Assembly: GCF_000368265.1 (NCBI RefSeq)
Contig: NZ_KB851219.1
Span: 1,978,484 to 2,042,483 of the forward strand
Source of the DNA: Acinetobacter brisouisimilis
Lineage (GTDB): Bacteria; Pseudomonadota; Gammaproteobacteria; Pseudomonadales; Moraxellaceae
DNA length: 64,000 nt
Reading direction: 5' to 3'
In this document: piece by piece, positions 29,189 to 41,782 of the stretch
Position numbering within the stretch: the first letter of the stretch is position 1
How the letters are laid out: every line of letters starts with the position of its first letter
Position numbers and translations under genes: made by a program
The notes under the pieces: model-generated
What the model was told of the DNA's origin: nothing
What the model saw: the letters and a program-made list of their open reading frames with translations, nothing else
Database searches by the model: none

Positions 29189-29500
29189 TTAATTTTGTTC
29201 GATTGGTAGACCCGCCTCTTTTGCTGCACGTGTTCCACCCATCAGGATCACATATTCACGACCGCTATCAAAACCCTCCAGTTTTTCAGCTGCACGTGGG
29301 GCTTTACTGCCGCCGCCACAAAGAATATAAATTGGCTGACCCGCACCCACTTGAGTTAAGCAGCTGATATTCAAGTCATTAATAGGCTGATTGATTGCCC
29401 CTTTGATATGACCTTCTGCATAGGCAGCAGCATCACGAACATCCCAAATGACCGCGTCTTCTGGGAACTCAAATGTTGTAATTTCTTGTTTACGGATCAT
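29189..29500 (-). CDS. Single-domain rhodanese-like protein
   Basis: Rhodanese domains carry sulfur as a persulfide on an active-site Cys. The 103-residue protein has VIWDVRDAAAYAEGHIKGAINQP and the active-site loop ILCGGGSKA with the Cys present. AAAGGAG lies just upstream of the ATG at 29500; a longer open frame upstream lacks conservation. It is divergent from the YajQ gene. No signal peptide is seen, so it should be cytoplasmic. Confidence 0.9.
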   Translation of the reverse strand: MIRKQEITTFEFPEDAVIWDVRDAAAYAEGHIKGAINQPINDLNISCLTQVGAGQPIYILCGGGSKAPRAAEKLEGFDSGREYVILMGGTRAAKEAGLPIEQN

Positions 29501-29590
29501 TGCGCACTCCTTTGATATAAACAACACTTGGCAAATGAAGAAAACCCTCTTAGCATCTCAAATATTTCATCCATTTGTAAAGGTCTCAAC

Positions 29591-30079
29591 ATGCCATCAT
29601 TTGATATTGTATCTGAACTTGAGCTATTTGAAGTCAATCATGCTGTACAAAATACACAAAAAGAGATTGCAACACGTTTTGATTTTCGTGGTCAGGATGT
29701 TTCCATTGAACTCAATGAAAAATCAAAAGAAATTAAAATTTCGACTGAAAGTGATTTCCAATGTGAACAGGTCTATAGCATGCTCGAAAACCACTTTTAC
29801 AAACGTAAAATTGATGTTCAGGCACTTGACCCACAAAAAGCCGCAGCCTCTGGCAAAAACGTTGTACAGGTGATCAAGCTCAAAGATGGGCTAGATTCAG
29901 ATACTGCGAAAAAAATTAATAAATCTATTAAAGAGAGCGGTATTAAAGCGCAGTCTTCAATTCAGGGCGATAAAATTCGTGTGACTGATAAAAAGCGCGA
30001 TACATTACAACAAGTAATGAACTACCTTCGCGAACAACAGTTTGGTCTACCTTTGCAGTTCAACAACTTTAAAGATTAA
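29591..30079 (+). CDS. YajQ family nucleotide-binding protein (UPF0234)
   Basis: YajQ proteins bind nucleotides and RNA; one Xanthomonas member is a cyclic-di-GMP effector. The 162-residue product matches the family over its length: MPSFDIVSE start, EIATRFDFRG, and KKINKSIKESGIKAQSSIQGD. The ATG at 29591 gives the conserved N-terminus. It is convergent with the thioesterase gene, separated by a strong hairpin. Confidence 0.95.
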   Translation: MPSFDIVSELELFEVNHAVQNTQKEIATRFDFRGQDVSIELNEKSKEIKISTESDFQCEQVYSMLENHFYKRKIDVQALDPQKAAASGKNVVQVIKLKDGLDSDTAKKINKSIKESGIKAQSSIQGDKIRVTDKKRDTLQQVMNYLREQQFGLPLQFNNFKD

Positions 30080-30091
30080 ACCTTGTTGTAT

Positions 30092-30126
30092 AAAAAATCC
30101 CCGTAGTTCATTTTACGGGGATTTTT
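30092..30126. terminator. Bidirectional rho-independent terminator
   Basis: An AATCCCCGTA...TACGGGGATT hairpin with flanking A and T runs lies between the YajQ and thioesterase genes. Confidence 0.88.
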
Positions 30127-30138
30127 AACATCTCATAT

Positions 30139-30561
30139 TTAAGCTTTTGTCTGACTTAAAAATTTCTGTTTGGCTTCTTCTGGAATCTGGCGCTTATGCC
30201 CTTCTTCATCGACTGCAACAAAGGTAAATAACCCTTGGGTAATGCGTTTCGGTTCACGTGAGCTATCATGGCTGTCCCAAACTTCGATTTGCATCTGAAT
30301 TGAGGTATTACCAACCTTGAGAATCTTGGTATAACAGCTTACGACATCACCGACCTTCACAGGCACGAGAAAAGTCATTTCATGAATAGAAATCGTAGCA
30401 CAACGTCCTTTACTAAAACGCTCGGCATGAATTGCTCCCGCCAAATCCATCTGCGAAACAATCCAGCCGCCAAAAACATCACCACTCCAGTTAGTATCTG
30501 CTGGCATAGCAATGGTTTGTAATGACAATATCCCTTCTGGTTTTATGTTTGAATTTGGCAC
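30139..30561 (-). CDS. YciA-like acyl-CoA thioesterase (hotdog fold)
   Basis: The 140-residue protein hydrolyses acyl-CoA thioesters. It shows the hotdog-family block ADTNWSGDVFGGWIVSQMD, with the catalytic Asp region, and the central helix MDLAGAIHAERFSKGRCATI. It lies nine bases downstream of trxC on the same strand, so the pair is probably co-transcribed. Substrate range is unknown. Confidence 0.93.
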   Translation of the reverse strand: MPNSNIKPEGILSLQTIAMPADTNWSGDVFGGWIVSQMDLAGAIHAERFSKGRCATISIHEMTFLVPVKVGDVVSCYTKILKVGNTSIQMQIEVWDSHDSSREPKRITQGLFTFVAVDEEGHKRQIPEEAKQKFLSQTKA

Positions 30562-30570
30562 TTCTGCTCC

Positions 30571-30996
30571 CTATTTCATTAGTTGTTGATCTAGCCATTG
30601 CTTTAATTCGCTAGAACGTAATGCACCGCTTATTCTACCAATTTCGTTGGTTTTATTCATCAAAACTAATGTTGGAATACTACGAATATGAAATGCCTGA
30701 CTTAAGCGTGGATTCTGCTCGGTATTAATCTTGGCAAAAATCACATTGGGATACTGCTTAGCAACTTCAGTAAAATGTGGTGCCATCATCTTACATGGAC
30801 CACACCAATCGGCCCATAAATCAATAAAAATCGGCAAATCACTGTTTTGTAAAATTGTACTGAAATTTTGTTCATTGAGTTCAATCGGTGCCAATGGCAA
30901 TAAAACCTGATGGCACTGACCACAATGTGGCTGTGCTGCTAGTTTTTCTTTAGGCACACGATTTTTGGCTAAACAGCTTGGGCATACCACGATCAT
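30571..30996 (-). CDS. trxC: Thioredoxin 2
   Basis: TrxC is a zinc-containing thioredoxin that reduces protein disulfides, often in oxidative stress. The 141-residue protein has an N-terminal zinc module (C5xxC8 and C25xxC28) and the redox site WCGPC with C65 and C68. The gene is the first of a likely two-gene unit with the thioesterase. The upstream region to 31196 holds the divergent control region for the DUF442 gene. Confidence 0.95.
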   Translation of the reverse strand: MIVVCPSCLAKNRVPKEKLAAQPHCGQCHQVLLPLAPIELNEQNFSTILQNSDLPIFIDLWADWCGPCKMMAPHFTEVAKQYPNVIFAKINTEQNPRLSQAFHIRSIPTLVLMNKTNEIGRISGALRSSELKQWLDQQLMK

Positions 30997-31196
30997 GAGC
31001 CAATCTCCTCAATTATCTTTATTGCTATAACAATGAGGGTAAAACCTCAAAATTAAAACACTTAGCCCAAGAAAAAATCACCTAACCTTAACCTGATTTA
31101 ACGTTTCATCATCAAATTACAGCGAGAGTTTGCGCTATCACAATAAGGTTAATGCTATGATAAACCAATCAAAATCAAACCCAGTTGGAGTTAAGC

Positions 31197-31532
31197 ATGA
31201 CTGAAAATGTCGGTTTTGCAGGCCAGATCGCCCCTGAACACGTTGCACAAATTGTAGAAAAAGGCTTTAAATCTATCGTCAACAACCGCCCAGATTTAGA
31301 AGGTGGTGCTGAACAGCCAACCAGTGCACAAATCGAAGAAGCTGCACGCCAAGCAGGTTTAGACTATGTCTATCAACCTGTTGTTGCAGGGCAAATCACA
31401 GAGCTAGATGTACGTACTTTTGCAAATCATTACAATGAGTTACCAAAACCGATTTTAATGTTCTGTCGTACAGGTAACCGTTCAAACAACTTATACCAAC
31501 TTGCGAAACAAATGGATTTGCTTGACGATTAA
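31197..31532 (+). CDS. TIGR01244/DUF442 family sulfur transferase or phosphatase-like protein
   Basis: The 111-residue protein has the dual-specificity-phosphatase-like fold of the DUF442 family, often fused to persulfide dioxygenase-like enzymes (Blh). The signature loop CRTGNRSNNL contains the Cys and Arg of the C-x4-R active site. The ATG at 31197 is preceded by GGAG. It is divergent from trxC and may share redox or sulfide context with it; that is inference. A hairpin follows at 31542-31569. Confidence 0.9.
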   Translation: MTENVGFAGQIAPEHVAQIVEKGFKSIVNNRPDLEGGAEQPTSAQIEEAARQAGLDYVYQPVVAGQITELDVRTFANHYNELPKPILMFCRTGNRSNNLYQLAKQMDLLDD

Positions 31533-31541
31533 ATCCAGACT

Positions 31542-31569
31542 CCCTGTATTGCAACCTTGCAATACAGGA
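31542..31569 (+). other. Perfect hairpin between the DUF442 gene and a small lipoprotein gene
   Basis: CTGTATTGCAA and TTGCAATACAG pair perfectly around a CC loop. There is no T run, so it is not a classic terminator. The 3' arm directly abuts the GGAG just before the next small frame, so it could modulate its translation or stabilise the upstream mRNA. Confidence 0.6.
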
Positions 31570-31602
31570 GAATTTTAAATGCAGATTTGGAGAATCACGA
31601 TC

Positions 31603-31710
31603 ATGAAATGGATTGTAATCAGCTTAAGTTGTCTGATATTACTCACCGCCTGCAATAGCATGGATACCACCAAGCCAAGAGCCAGTATTATGGTCGGTAC
31701 AAGCATTTAA
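31603..31710 (+). CDS. Small lipoprotein of 35 residues
   Basis: A 36-codon frame (ATG 31603, TAA ending 31710) encodes a signal peptide with lipobox: MKWIVISLSCLILLTAC, then 18 residues ending VGTSI. Lipidation of the LTAC cysteine would leave a tiny envelope lipoprotein. An in-frame ATG at 31579, with GGAG upstream, would add eight residues and is a possible start. The lipobox is unlikely by chance. It lies 70 bases after the DUF442 gene and may be co-transcribed. The function is unknown. Confidence 0.65.
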   Translation: MKWIVISLSCLILLTACNSMDTTKPRASIMVGTSI

Positions 31711-31803
31711 AACGCAGTATTGTTAAAAAATGCAATCTGCTACCTGAAAGAAGTGAATATCTTTTATAGTTTTATAAAGGAATCCATACGTTAGAATAAC
31801 AAC

Positions 31804-33186
31804 ATGTACGACTTGATTATTATTGGTGCTGGTACAGCAGGTATTAGTGCCTATAAAGAAGCAATTAAATACACGCAAAACCTGTTAATTATTAATGCAG
31901 GTGCTTGGGACACAACGTGTGCCCGTGTTGGATGTATGCCCAGTAAAGTCTTAATTTCCTGCGCCAATCAACTCCATGCAGCACAACATCTAGATCGGGT
32001 TGCCATTCAGGCAACTATCACGGCCAAAACTGATCAAGTTATGTCACATGTACGTCAATTACGTGATCGTTTTACAGATGCTACACTCAAAGATGTCGAC
32101 AGTTGGAATGCTGCACATAAAATCAATGGACAAGCACATTTTGTAGATGCTCAAACAATTGAGGTGAATGGACAACGTTACCAGGCGAAAAGTTTTATTC
32201 TCGCAGTTGGCTCCACACCGAATGTCAATACAGCATGGCAAACGGCTCTAGGCGAACGTCATCTCACCTCAGACCAAATCTTTGAACTCGATACCCTTCC
32301 TCAATCTATTGCTGTGGTGGGAAGTGGCATTATTGCTATTGAGCTAGCACAAGCCTTGCAGCGCTTAGGTGTGAAAACCACCATTTTTGCACGGAGTAAA
32401 CGCATTGGGCAATTAACCAGCCCAACACTACAACAACTGGCTCAACAAGAACTCAGCAAAGAGCTGAATATTCTATTTGAAACCTTACCAGACACCGTAC
32501 AATTGAATGCTGACCAGCAGGTTGAGATTCAATATACACAGCAACAACAACCTCAAACACTTCATGTAGATTATTTGTTAAATGCTACAGGTCGAGGCTC
32601 ACTGCTACCAAGCCTGCAACTTGCAAATATTGAAGCAAGTTTTCAGGATATCAAACAACTCCCGATTGATGAAAAAACCCGACAACTTAGCAATTACCTG
32701 ATTTTTATTGTTGGTGATGCAGCGACAACGACTCCCGTACAGCATGAAGCAGCGCATGAAGGTAAAATGGCTGTACATAACTGCTTAAATTACCCAAATA
32801 TTCAAAATATTAAGACTTTAACGCCTCTAAACATTGTTTTCTGTTCTCCTGAGATGGCAAGTGTAGGACAAAGCTATAAAGAGCTTCAAGCAAAAAATAT
32901 TCCTTTTATTCTTGGTACAGCCTCTTATACAAAACAAGCACGCGCTTTGGTTCTAGGCAAAAATCAAGGAGCTGTTGAGGTATATATTGACCCAAAAAAT
33001 AACCAGTTACTTGGTGCAGAATTACTGGTCGAAGCTGCCGAACATTTAGCACATTTACTCAACTGGGTTATTTCCGAACAGCTCACAATTGATGAGATTT
33101 TAGAAAAACCGTTTTATCATCCAACATTGGAAGAGGGTCTAAGAACTGCATTGAAGCATGCTCGGCGGCAATTAAATGTTCTGTAA
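31804..33186 (+). CDS. Class I pyridine nucleotide-disulfide oxidoreductase (dihydrolipoamide dehydrogenase-like)
   Basis: The 460-residue flavoprotein has the FAD motif IIGAGTAGISA, redox cysteines C39 and C44 in TCARVGCMPSK, the NAD-binding VVGSGIIAIELAQAL block, VGDAATTTP, and the C-terminal His-Glu pair (H439, E444) in YHPTLEEGL. These are the hallmarks of dihydrolipoamide dehydrogenase and relatives. The motif before C39 (WDTT) departs from the usual GGTC. There are no 2-oxoacid dehydrogenase genes nearby, so it may be a paralogue with another disulfide substrate. It is a single gene. Confidence 0.9.
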   Translation: MYDLIIIGAGTAGISAYKEAIKYTQNLLIINAGAWDTTCARVGCMPSKVLISCANQLHAAQHLDRVAIQATITAKTDQVMSHVRQLRDRFTDATLKDVDSWNAAHKINGQAHFVDAQTIEVNGQRYQAKSFILAVGSTPNVNTAWQTALGERHLTSDQIFELDTLPQSIAVVGSGIIAIELAQALQRLGVKTTIFARSKRIGQLTSPTLQQLAQQELSKELNILFETLPDTVQLNADQQVEIQYTQQQQPQTLHVDYLLNATGRGSLLPSLQLANIEASFQDIKQLPIDEKTRQLSNYLIFIVGDAATTTPVQHEAAHEGKMAVHNCLNYPNIQNIKTLTPLNIVFCSPEMASVGQSYKELQAKNIPFILGTASYTKQARALVLGKNQGAVEVYIDPKNNQLLGAELLVEAAEHLAHLLNWVISEQLTIDEILEKPFYHPTLEEGLRTALKHARRQLNVL

Positions 33187-33481
33187 GGAGTTTTTTGACG
33201 TTTCGACTATTTTTTAATAATTAGAAAAGTAATTGATTAATTGATTTAAAATTTAGACTCCCTTTATATTAAGCTGCTTTTAAAAATATCTAAACGATTC
33301 ATAAATTACTCTTAGGAGCTAAGGGTGAAAAAGTTAAGCTTTATTGAATATACCTATTTTTTGATTTTAATTTTCGAATTAAAATTAAAAACCTATTTTT
33401 TAATGTATTTTTATATAAATTCAATGAAAATCTAATATTCGAGTTAAGAGTAGCCACTAAAATAGCTTTTGATGGCATTGT
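33187..33481. other. AT-rich intergenic region after the disulfide oxidoreductase gene
   Basis: This 295-base stretch is very AT-rich. It contains an inverted repeat TTTTAATTTTCGAATTAAAATTAAAA near 33363-33390 (described here by its arms TTTTAATT and AATTAAAA). A 36-codon frame at 33325-33435, starting GTG with AGGAG-like sequence upstream, exists but its Phe/Tyr/Leu/Ile/Lys composition follows base composition, so I do not call it a gene. Confidence 0.5.
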
Positions 33482-33805
33482 TTACGACTTATAGAAGACA
33501 GCAAGCCAAATGGTAATTTGATTTGGATTCGTCCAGATCACCTTATGTTTTACATGGGCAGGAATATTTATGTAATCGCCAGTGGACAACTCACATTTTG
33601 AACCATTCTCAAATTCCAAGGTGGCTTTTCCTTCAACAATCATGACCCATTCATTCTCATCCTGATCGTACCAACCTATATCTGGTGAACAATGCCCTTT
33701 TGAAATTATACGCTCAATTCTTACTGTTGACGAACGAACAATGTCCTCAAACACTTCTGAACTTAGATCTTTTGGAAGTGAATCAAATATATTAAATGAA
33801 TTCAT
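33482..33805 (-). CDS. Small cupin-domain protein
   Basis: The 107-residue protein forms a single cupin barrel, with segments GWYDQDENEWVMIVEGKATLEF (metal-ligand region, with Glu but few His) and GDYINIPAHVKHKV, which contains two His of the second cupin motif. Such proteins bind metals or small ligands; the function is unknown. The ATG at 33805 was chosen over an in-frame GTG 11 codons upstream. The gene lies downstream of the rRNA operon on the same strand, beyond its terminator. Confidence 0.85.
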   Translation of the reverse strand: MNSFNIFDSLPKDLSSEVFEDIVRSSTVRIERIISKGHCSPDIGWYDQDENEWVMIVEGKATLEFENGSKCELSTGDYINIPAHVKHKVIWTNPNQITIWLAVFYKS

Positions 33806-33868
33806 AGTAAAGACGATTCGATTATGAGCTAATAGCACATTAACAGTTATTTGTAGTTATAGCCTTAT

Positions 33869-33950
33869 ACTAAATACTTTTTTCCCACGCATAAAAAAGC
33901 ACCCCCAAATACTAAATACTTTTTTCCCACGCATAAAAAAGCACCCCCAA
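33869..33950. repeat. Tandem 42-base duplication at the rRNA operon terminator
   Basis: Two head-to-tail copies of a 42-base unit beginning ACTAAATACTTTTTTCCC and ending GCACCCCCAA (33869-33910 and 33911-33950/52) match except for the last two bases. The right copy supplies the distal arm and T tract of the rRNA terminator; the left copy repeats this half-terminator. Confidence 0.95.
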
Positions 33951-33969
33951 CGGTTAAGTTGAGGGTGCC
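33931..33969 (-). terminator. Rho-independent terminator of the rRNA operon
   Basis: On the minus strand GCACCCTCAAC and GTTGGGGGTGC pair around a TTAACC loop with one mismatch and are followed by six T residues. It lies 11 bases after the 5S gene. Confidence 0.9.
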
Positions 33970-33979
33970 TGGAATAATG

Positions 33980-34094
33980 AGCTGGCGATGACTTACTCTC
34001 ACATGGGTAACCCCACACTACCATCAGCGCTAAGAGGTTTCACTTCTGAGTTCGGGAAGGGATCAGGTGGTTCACTCTTGCTATGGTCGCCAGC
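33980..34094 (-). rRNA. rrf: 5S ribosomal RNA
   Basis: The minus strand reads GCTGGCGACCATAGCAAGAG and onward with the conserved CCTGATCCCTTCCCGAACTC block, ending in the complementary CGCCAGC. About 115 bases; the ends are approximate to a base or two. It is the last gene of the rRNA operon. Confidence 0.95.
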
Positions 34095-34299
34095 ACAACT
34101 GTTATGGACATTTTCGGGTTTTATGCTCAGATCACGTTGATCTTGTTGCTACCGTACTGTGTACCAAATGAGTTATTAACAAATTGGTTTGTTGAGTCTT
34201 ACTTTAAGCAGTTCATTTTAGCGTTTTGCTTAACTTAATCAAGCTGTTTTGCTGTTTTATGAATCGATTGAGCTTTATATACAACTGCTTGGGTGTTGT

Positions 34300-37195
<2,896 letters not shown>

Positions 37196-37594
37196 ACAAC
37201 CCCAAACAGTCGTTATTACCTACAAGTAGTAATAAGACATGATCAATGATTTCTCATCAATCTCTTACAGTTTGAAGTACTGTGAACTTAATCACTGTAC
37301 AGCTTCAATCTAATTCATATACCAAAACGCTTGATTCAGTTAATTTGCTAGTTCTCATTTCAATTCTTAATTAAACCGTAACACTTACGCATTACTGTCA
37401 ATCTTGAATTAAATGAGTTGAACAATTTATTTCAGACTCAATTTTACCAATCTGTTAATGAGTTAATGTGTCCTCGTCGGATCACACTAATACCGTGATA
37501 CTTAAATCACAGAAGTTAATAAAATTAAAACCCTTAGGTTTTTCTCTTACTAAATTCTGTAATCTTTAGCTCGAATTCTAATCTTCAGAATTCG
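37196..37594 (-). other. Internal transcribed spacer between tRNA-Ala and 23S rRNA
   Basis: These 399 bases are AT-rich, non-coding and part of the rRNA precursor. The 23S-proximal end forms the 5' half of the 23S processing stem. I see no further tRNA in it. Confidence 0.85.
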
Positions 37595-37670
37595 TGGTGG
37601 AGACTAACGGAGTCGAACCGTTGACCTCCTGCGTGCAAAGCAGGCGCTCTACCAACTAAGCTAAGTCCCC
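37595..37670 (-). tRNA. tRNA-Ala (anticodon TGC)
   Basis: The 76-base minus-strand sequence GGGGACTTAGCTTAGTTGG... folds as a cloverleaf with anticodon TGC in CTTTGCACG, TTCGA in the T loop and an encoded CCA end. It lies in the rRNA spacer, a standard place for this gene. Confidence 0.97.
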
Positions 37671-37737
37671 AGCTTATCATTTCGATTTGTATATCTAAGT
37701 TTCTGTAACCTTGATCTCTCAATCTCAGTTGTAGACT

Positions 37738-37814
<77 letters not shown>

Positions 37815-37827
37815 ATTCGATATACCA

Positions 37828-37854
37828 GAAGAACAACTTGTTGTGGATTCTTAC
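37828..37854 (-). other. 3' half of the 16S rRNA processing stem
   Basis: This sequence downstream of 16S (minus-strand GTAAGAATCCACAACAAG...) pairs almost perfectly with the leader segment at 39543-39568, with one bulge and one G-U. It would form the RNase III stem that releases 16S precursor. Confidence 0.8.
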
Positions 37855-37874
37855 CAATCAATCCGTCTTTTCGT

Positions 37875-39413
<1,539 letters not shown>

Positions 39414-39542
39414 AAATCATTGCACTTTACTAAAAGTGCTAAATCTGGCTCATTAATCTTACTGACTAAAAATTCGCTCAAATAAACTTCGAGAAATTTC
39501 TACCAATTCAATCAATGAAATATATATTCGACTGATCAACCA

Positions 39543-39568
39543 GTAAAAATCCACACAAGTTGTTCTTC
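39543..39568 (-). other. 5' half of the 16S rRNA processing stem
   Basis: Minus-strand GAAGAACAACTTGTGTGG and following bases in the leader pair with 37828-37854 across the whole 16S gene. Confidence 0.8.
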
Positions 39569-39621
39569 CAATTCTCTTAATGATCTTCTCGATGATTCGT
39601 CATCATCAAGCTAGGTCGGCT

Positions 39622-39649
39622 ATGTTACTCTATTTTATGATAAAGTCAA
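39622..39649 (-). promoter_or_regulatory. Predicted rRNA operon promoter P2
   Basis: On the minus strand -35 TTGACT (39644-39649), a 16-base spacer and -10 TAACAT (39622-39627), with an AT-rich stretch upstream like an UP element and a GC-rich discriminator. Confidence 0.65.
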
Positions 39650-39761
39650 CAGGTAATTTCGATATTTTTAAAACTCATTCAATCAACCTAAAATCTAACT
39701 TATCAAGCTAAATCCTTGTTAATCAACAAGTTTTTATCTGCATCACCGCCGATGGATACGC

Positions 39762-39789
39762 ATTATAGACCATAACCATTCTAACGCAA
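39762..39789 (-). promoter_or_regulatory. Predicted rRNA operon promoter P1
   Basis: On the minus strand -35 TTGCGT (39784-39789), a 16-base spacer and a consensus -10 TATAAT (39762-39767). It lies 140 bases upstream of P2, like the tandem promoters of enterobacterial rRNA operons. The whole 39414-39831 interval is leader and promoter region without genes. Confidence 0.65.
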
Positions 39790-39831
39790 CCCCCTTTCTC
39801 AATATTTATCTCCACCTGTTTCTTTTTTAAC

Positions 39832-40896
39832 CTATTTCGGGGTTTTTAATGGCTGAAAGGCTAAATTTTGAGCTAAATAAAATAAAAATTCTTTTTCAGA
39901 TCGGTCTATTTCTTGCCATTTCAATGCACGGCAATCGACATATTCACAATACCCCGCGTCAGATTGGTAATTTTTCTGATTAAATTTGAGCCGATAGCTA
40001 AAGCTACCAACATATCCTGCACCAAATCCAAACTTATAATCGCCTCGTGCCGTTGCAAAAAGCTGTAATTGAATTTGAGAATGCTGTAAATGCCATGAAA
40101 ATTCGCGTGGCAAATACATACTCAGACCATTTGGAGTTATAACCTTAGGATAGACTCTGGCAATTTCAAATTCTACATCTCGGTTATATACCTGAGTTTT
40201 TTGCTGCTGCAAGTCAAAAACTATAAGTTTGCTATGAATAATTTGATTAAATCGGTTACGGACCTGATAAAAAATAAATTGCCACTGTTCAACTTGTATA
40301 ATTTGTCGTGTATAAAAATGCCAGTTCCAGAATGGTAGCTGAACTGTGCGGGCATAACTCCATAACCCTGTAGTTTGAATTTGATAGTATTGATGTTTAT
40401 CACTCAATGTTCCGTGCATCTCAATCGGGCAAAGCCATTGTTCTGCAATACCCAAATTGAATAGATGATTTTTATACTTAGGTGCATGCAGCTGAATATT
40501 GAGTTCAAACTGTAATTCACTCTGTTGCTGAATCAGCTTTAAGCCATTTGAATTTTTAATAATTTTTATATTTTGTGCGAAGTCCAGAAACTCTGGTGTT
40601 TGCCCACAATCATCCTGAATTGAATAGCTATGCAAACAACTCAAATGATTTAGGCTACAAGAATTAAACACCAAAGCTGTATCTAGCTCTGTTGTAGCAA
40701 TTTCAGATGGATTATAGAGAACGGGAATATTGGGAACGCCAAGCAAAGTTAAGAAATTTAGATAATAGAGTGGCGGAGGTAAATTCAGAAAAACCAAACC
40801 ATAATGTAGTGTTTTATATTGGACGTTTGGCAACCATTGTAATTTTGCAAGGCTTGGAGGCTGTTTGGCAGACTTGGAAAAACTGTTCCACTTCAT
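39832..40896 (-). CDS. Uncharacterised protein, possibly DUF6670 family
   Basis: The 354-residue protein has no signal peptide or clear membrane helix. It is rich in aromatic residues and alternating polar/hydrophobic strands (for example LHYGLVFLNLPPPLYYLNFLTLLG near residue 31 and GAGYVGSFSYRLKF near 300), suggesting a beta-rich fold. It reminds me of an Acinetobacter-type family annotated DUF6670, but I am unsure. It follows pssA on the same strand with a 29-base gap. Its stop lies only about 40 bases before the rRNA P1 promoter, and I see no terminator between. Confidence 0.75.
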   Translation of the reverse strand: MKWNSFSKSAKQPPSLAKLQWLPNVQYKTLHYGLVFLNLPPPLYYLNFLTLLGVPNIPVLYNPSEIATTELDTALVFNSCSLNHLSCLHSYSIQDDCGQTPEFLDFAQNIKIIKNSNGLKLIQQQSELQFELNIQLHAPKYKNHLFNLGIAEQWLCPIEMHGTLSDKHQYYQIQTTGLWSYARTVQLPFWNWHFYTRQIIQVEQWQFIFYQVRNRFNQIIHSKLIVFDLQQQKTQVYNRDVEFEIARVYPKVITPNGLSMYLPREFSWHLQHSQIQLQLFATARGDYKFGFGAGYVGSFSYRLKFNQKNYQSDAGYCEYVDCRALKWQEIDRSEKEFLFYLAQNLAFQPLKTPK

Positions 40897-40925
40897 TACA
40901 ACCTCCTTGAGCTCGGTGTTTATTT

Positions 40926-41741
40926 TTATGTTACTTTTTTCCTAGCTAAAAAAGTAGTCACAATCCCTGAAAGCGCGTAAATACTTGCAACCACCAGTAT
41001 GCCTACAGGAATGTTATAGGTCATTGCAGCCAAAATCAGTACTACAGGCAACATTACTACAAAAGGAACGCGTCTGCGATCCATCTGTTTAAACGAGTAA
41101 TACTTCATATTGGAAATCATCAGCAAGCCAACCACAACCATAAAAATCGCATATCCGATTTGAGTGGATAATTCTTTGACATGGAAGACATATGAATAAT
41201 CGCGACTCACCCAGACCAAACAGATCACTAAAATTGCAGCTAAAGGACTGGCAACACCAATAAAGTAGCGTTTGTCGACCACGCCGATTTGCACGTTGAA
41301 ACGTGCTAGACGAAAGGCAGCACACGCAGTATAGACAAAACAACAAGCCAAACCTATACGCCCCAAACCGTGCAAACTCCAGCTATACATCAGGATTGCA
41401 GGAGCAAGACCAAAAGCGATCAAATCGGAAAGTGAATCAAATTGTTCACCAAAAGCACTTTGTGCACCAATTGCACGCGCCACACGACCATCAAGCCCAT
41501 CGAACAATGCTGCAAGAAATATGGCATAAATCGCATGTATAAATTGGCCGTCCATACTCGAAATAATCGAATAAAATCCAGACAACAATGCTGCTGTTGT
41601 AATCAGGTTAGGCCATAAATAAATCCCGCGCCGCTTGATGCGCTGCCCTTCATGCGTATGTTCTTCTTCGATGACTTCAAATGTTAGCCCATCATAAGCA
41701 TCATCTGAGCAATCTCCGTTGTGTTTGGGCACATTGGTCAT
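40926..41741 (-). CDS. pssA: CDP-diacylglycerol-serine O-phosphatidyltransferase
   Basis: PssA makes phosphatidylserine, the precursor of phosphatidylethanolamine. The 271-residue membrane protein has the CDP-alcohol phosphotransferase signature DGLDGRVAR...GEQFDSLSD, several hydrophobic helices and a hydrophilic N-terminal extension of about 40 residues (GDCSDDAYDG). This is the Bacillus-type integral membrane enzyme, unlike the E. coli phospholipase-D-type enzyme. It lies 41 bases after rlmJ on the same strand. Confidence 0.95.
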   Translation of the reverse strand: MTNVPKHNGDCSDDAYDGLTFEVIEEEHTHEGQRIKRRGIYLWPNLITTAALLSGFYSIISSMDGQFIHAIYAIFLAALFDGLDGRVARAIGAQSAFGEQFDSLSDLIAFGLAPAILMYSWSLHGLGRIGLACCFVYTACAAFRLARFNVQIGVVDKRYFIGVASPLAAILVICLVWVSRDYSYVFHVKELSTQIGYAIFMVVVGLLMISNMKYYSFKQMDRRRVPFVVMLPVVLILAAMTYNIPVGILVVASIYALSGIVTTFLARKKVT

Positions 41742-41782
41742 GTTGTTGCTTCCCCAATATTGTTTGATTAAAACCGTATGTA

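Noticed and set aside
33325..33435. 36-codon GTG-start frame in the AT-rich gap
   Set aside because: Composition follows the AT-rich DNA and no family or signal is visible.
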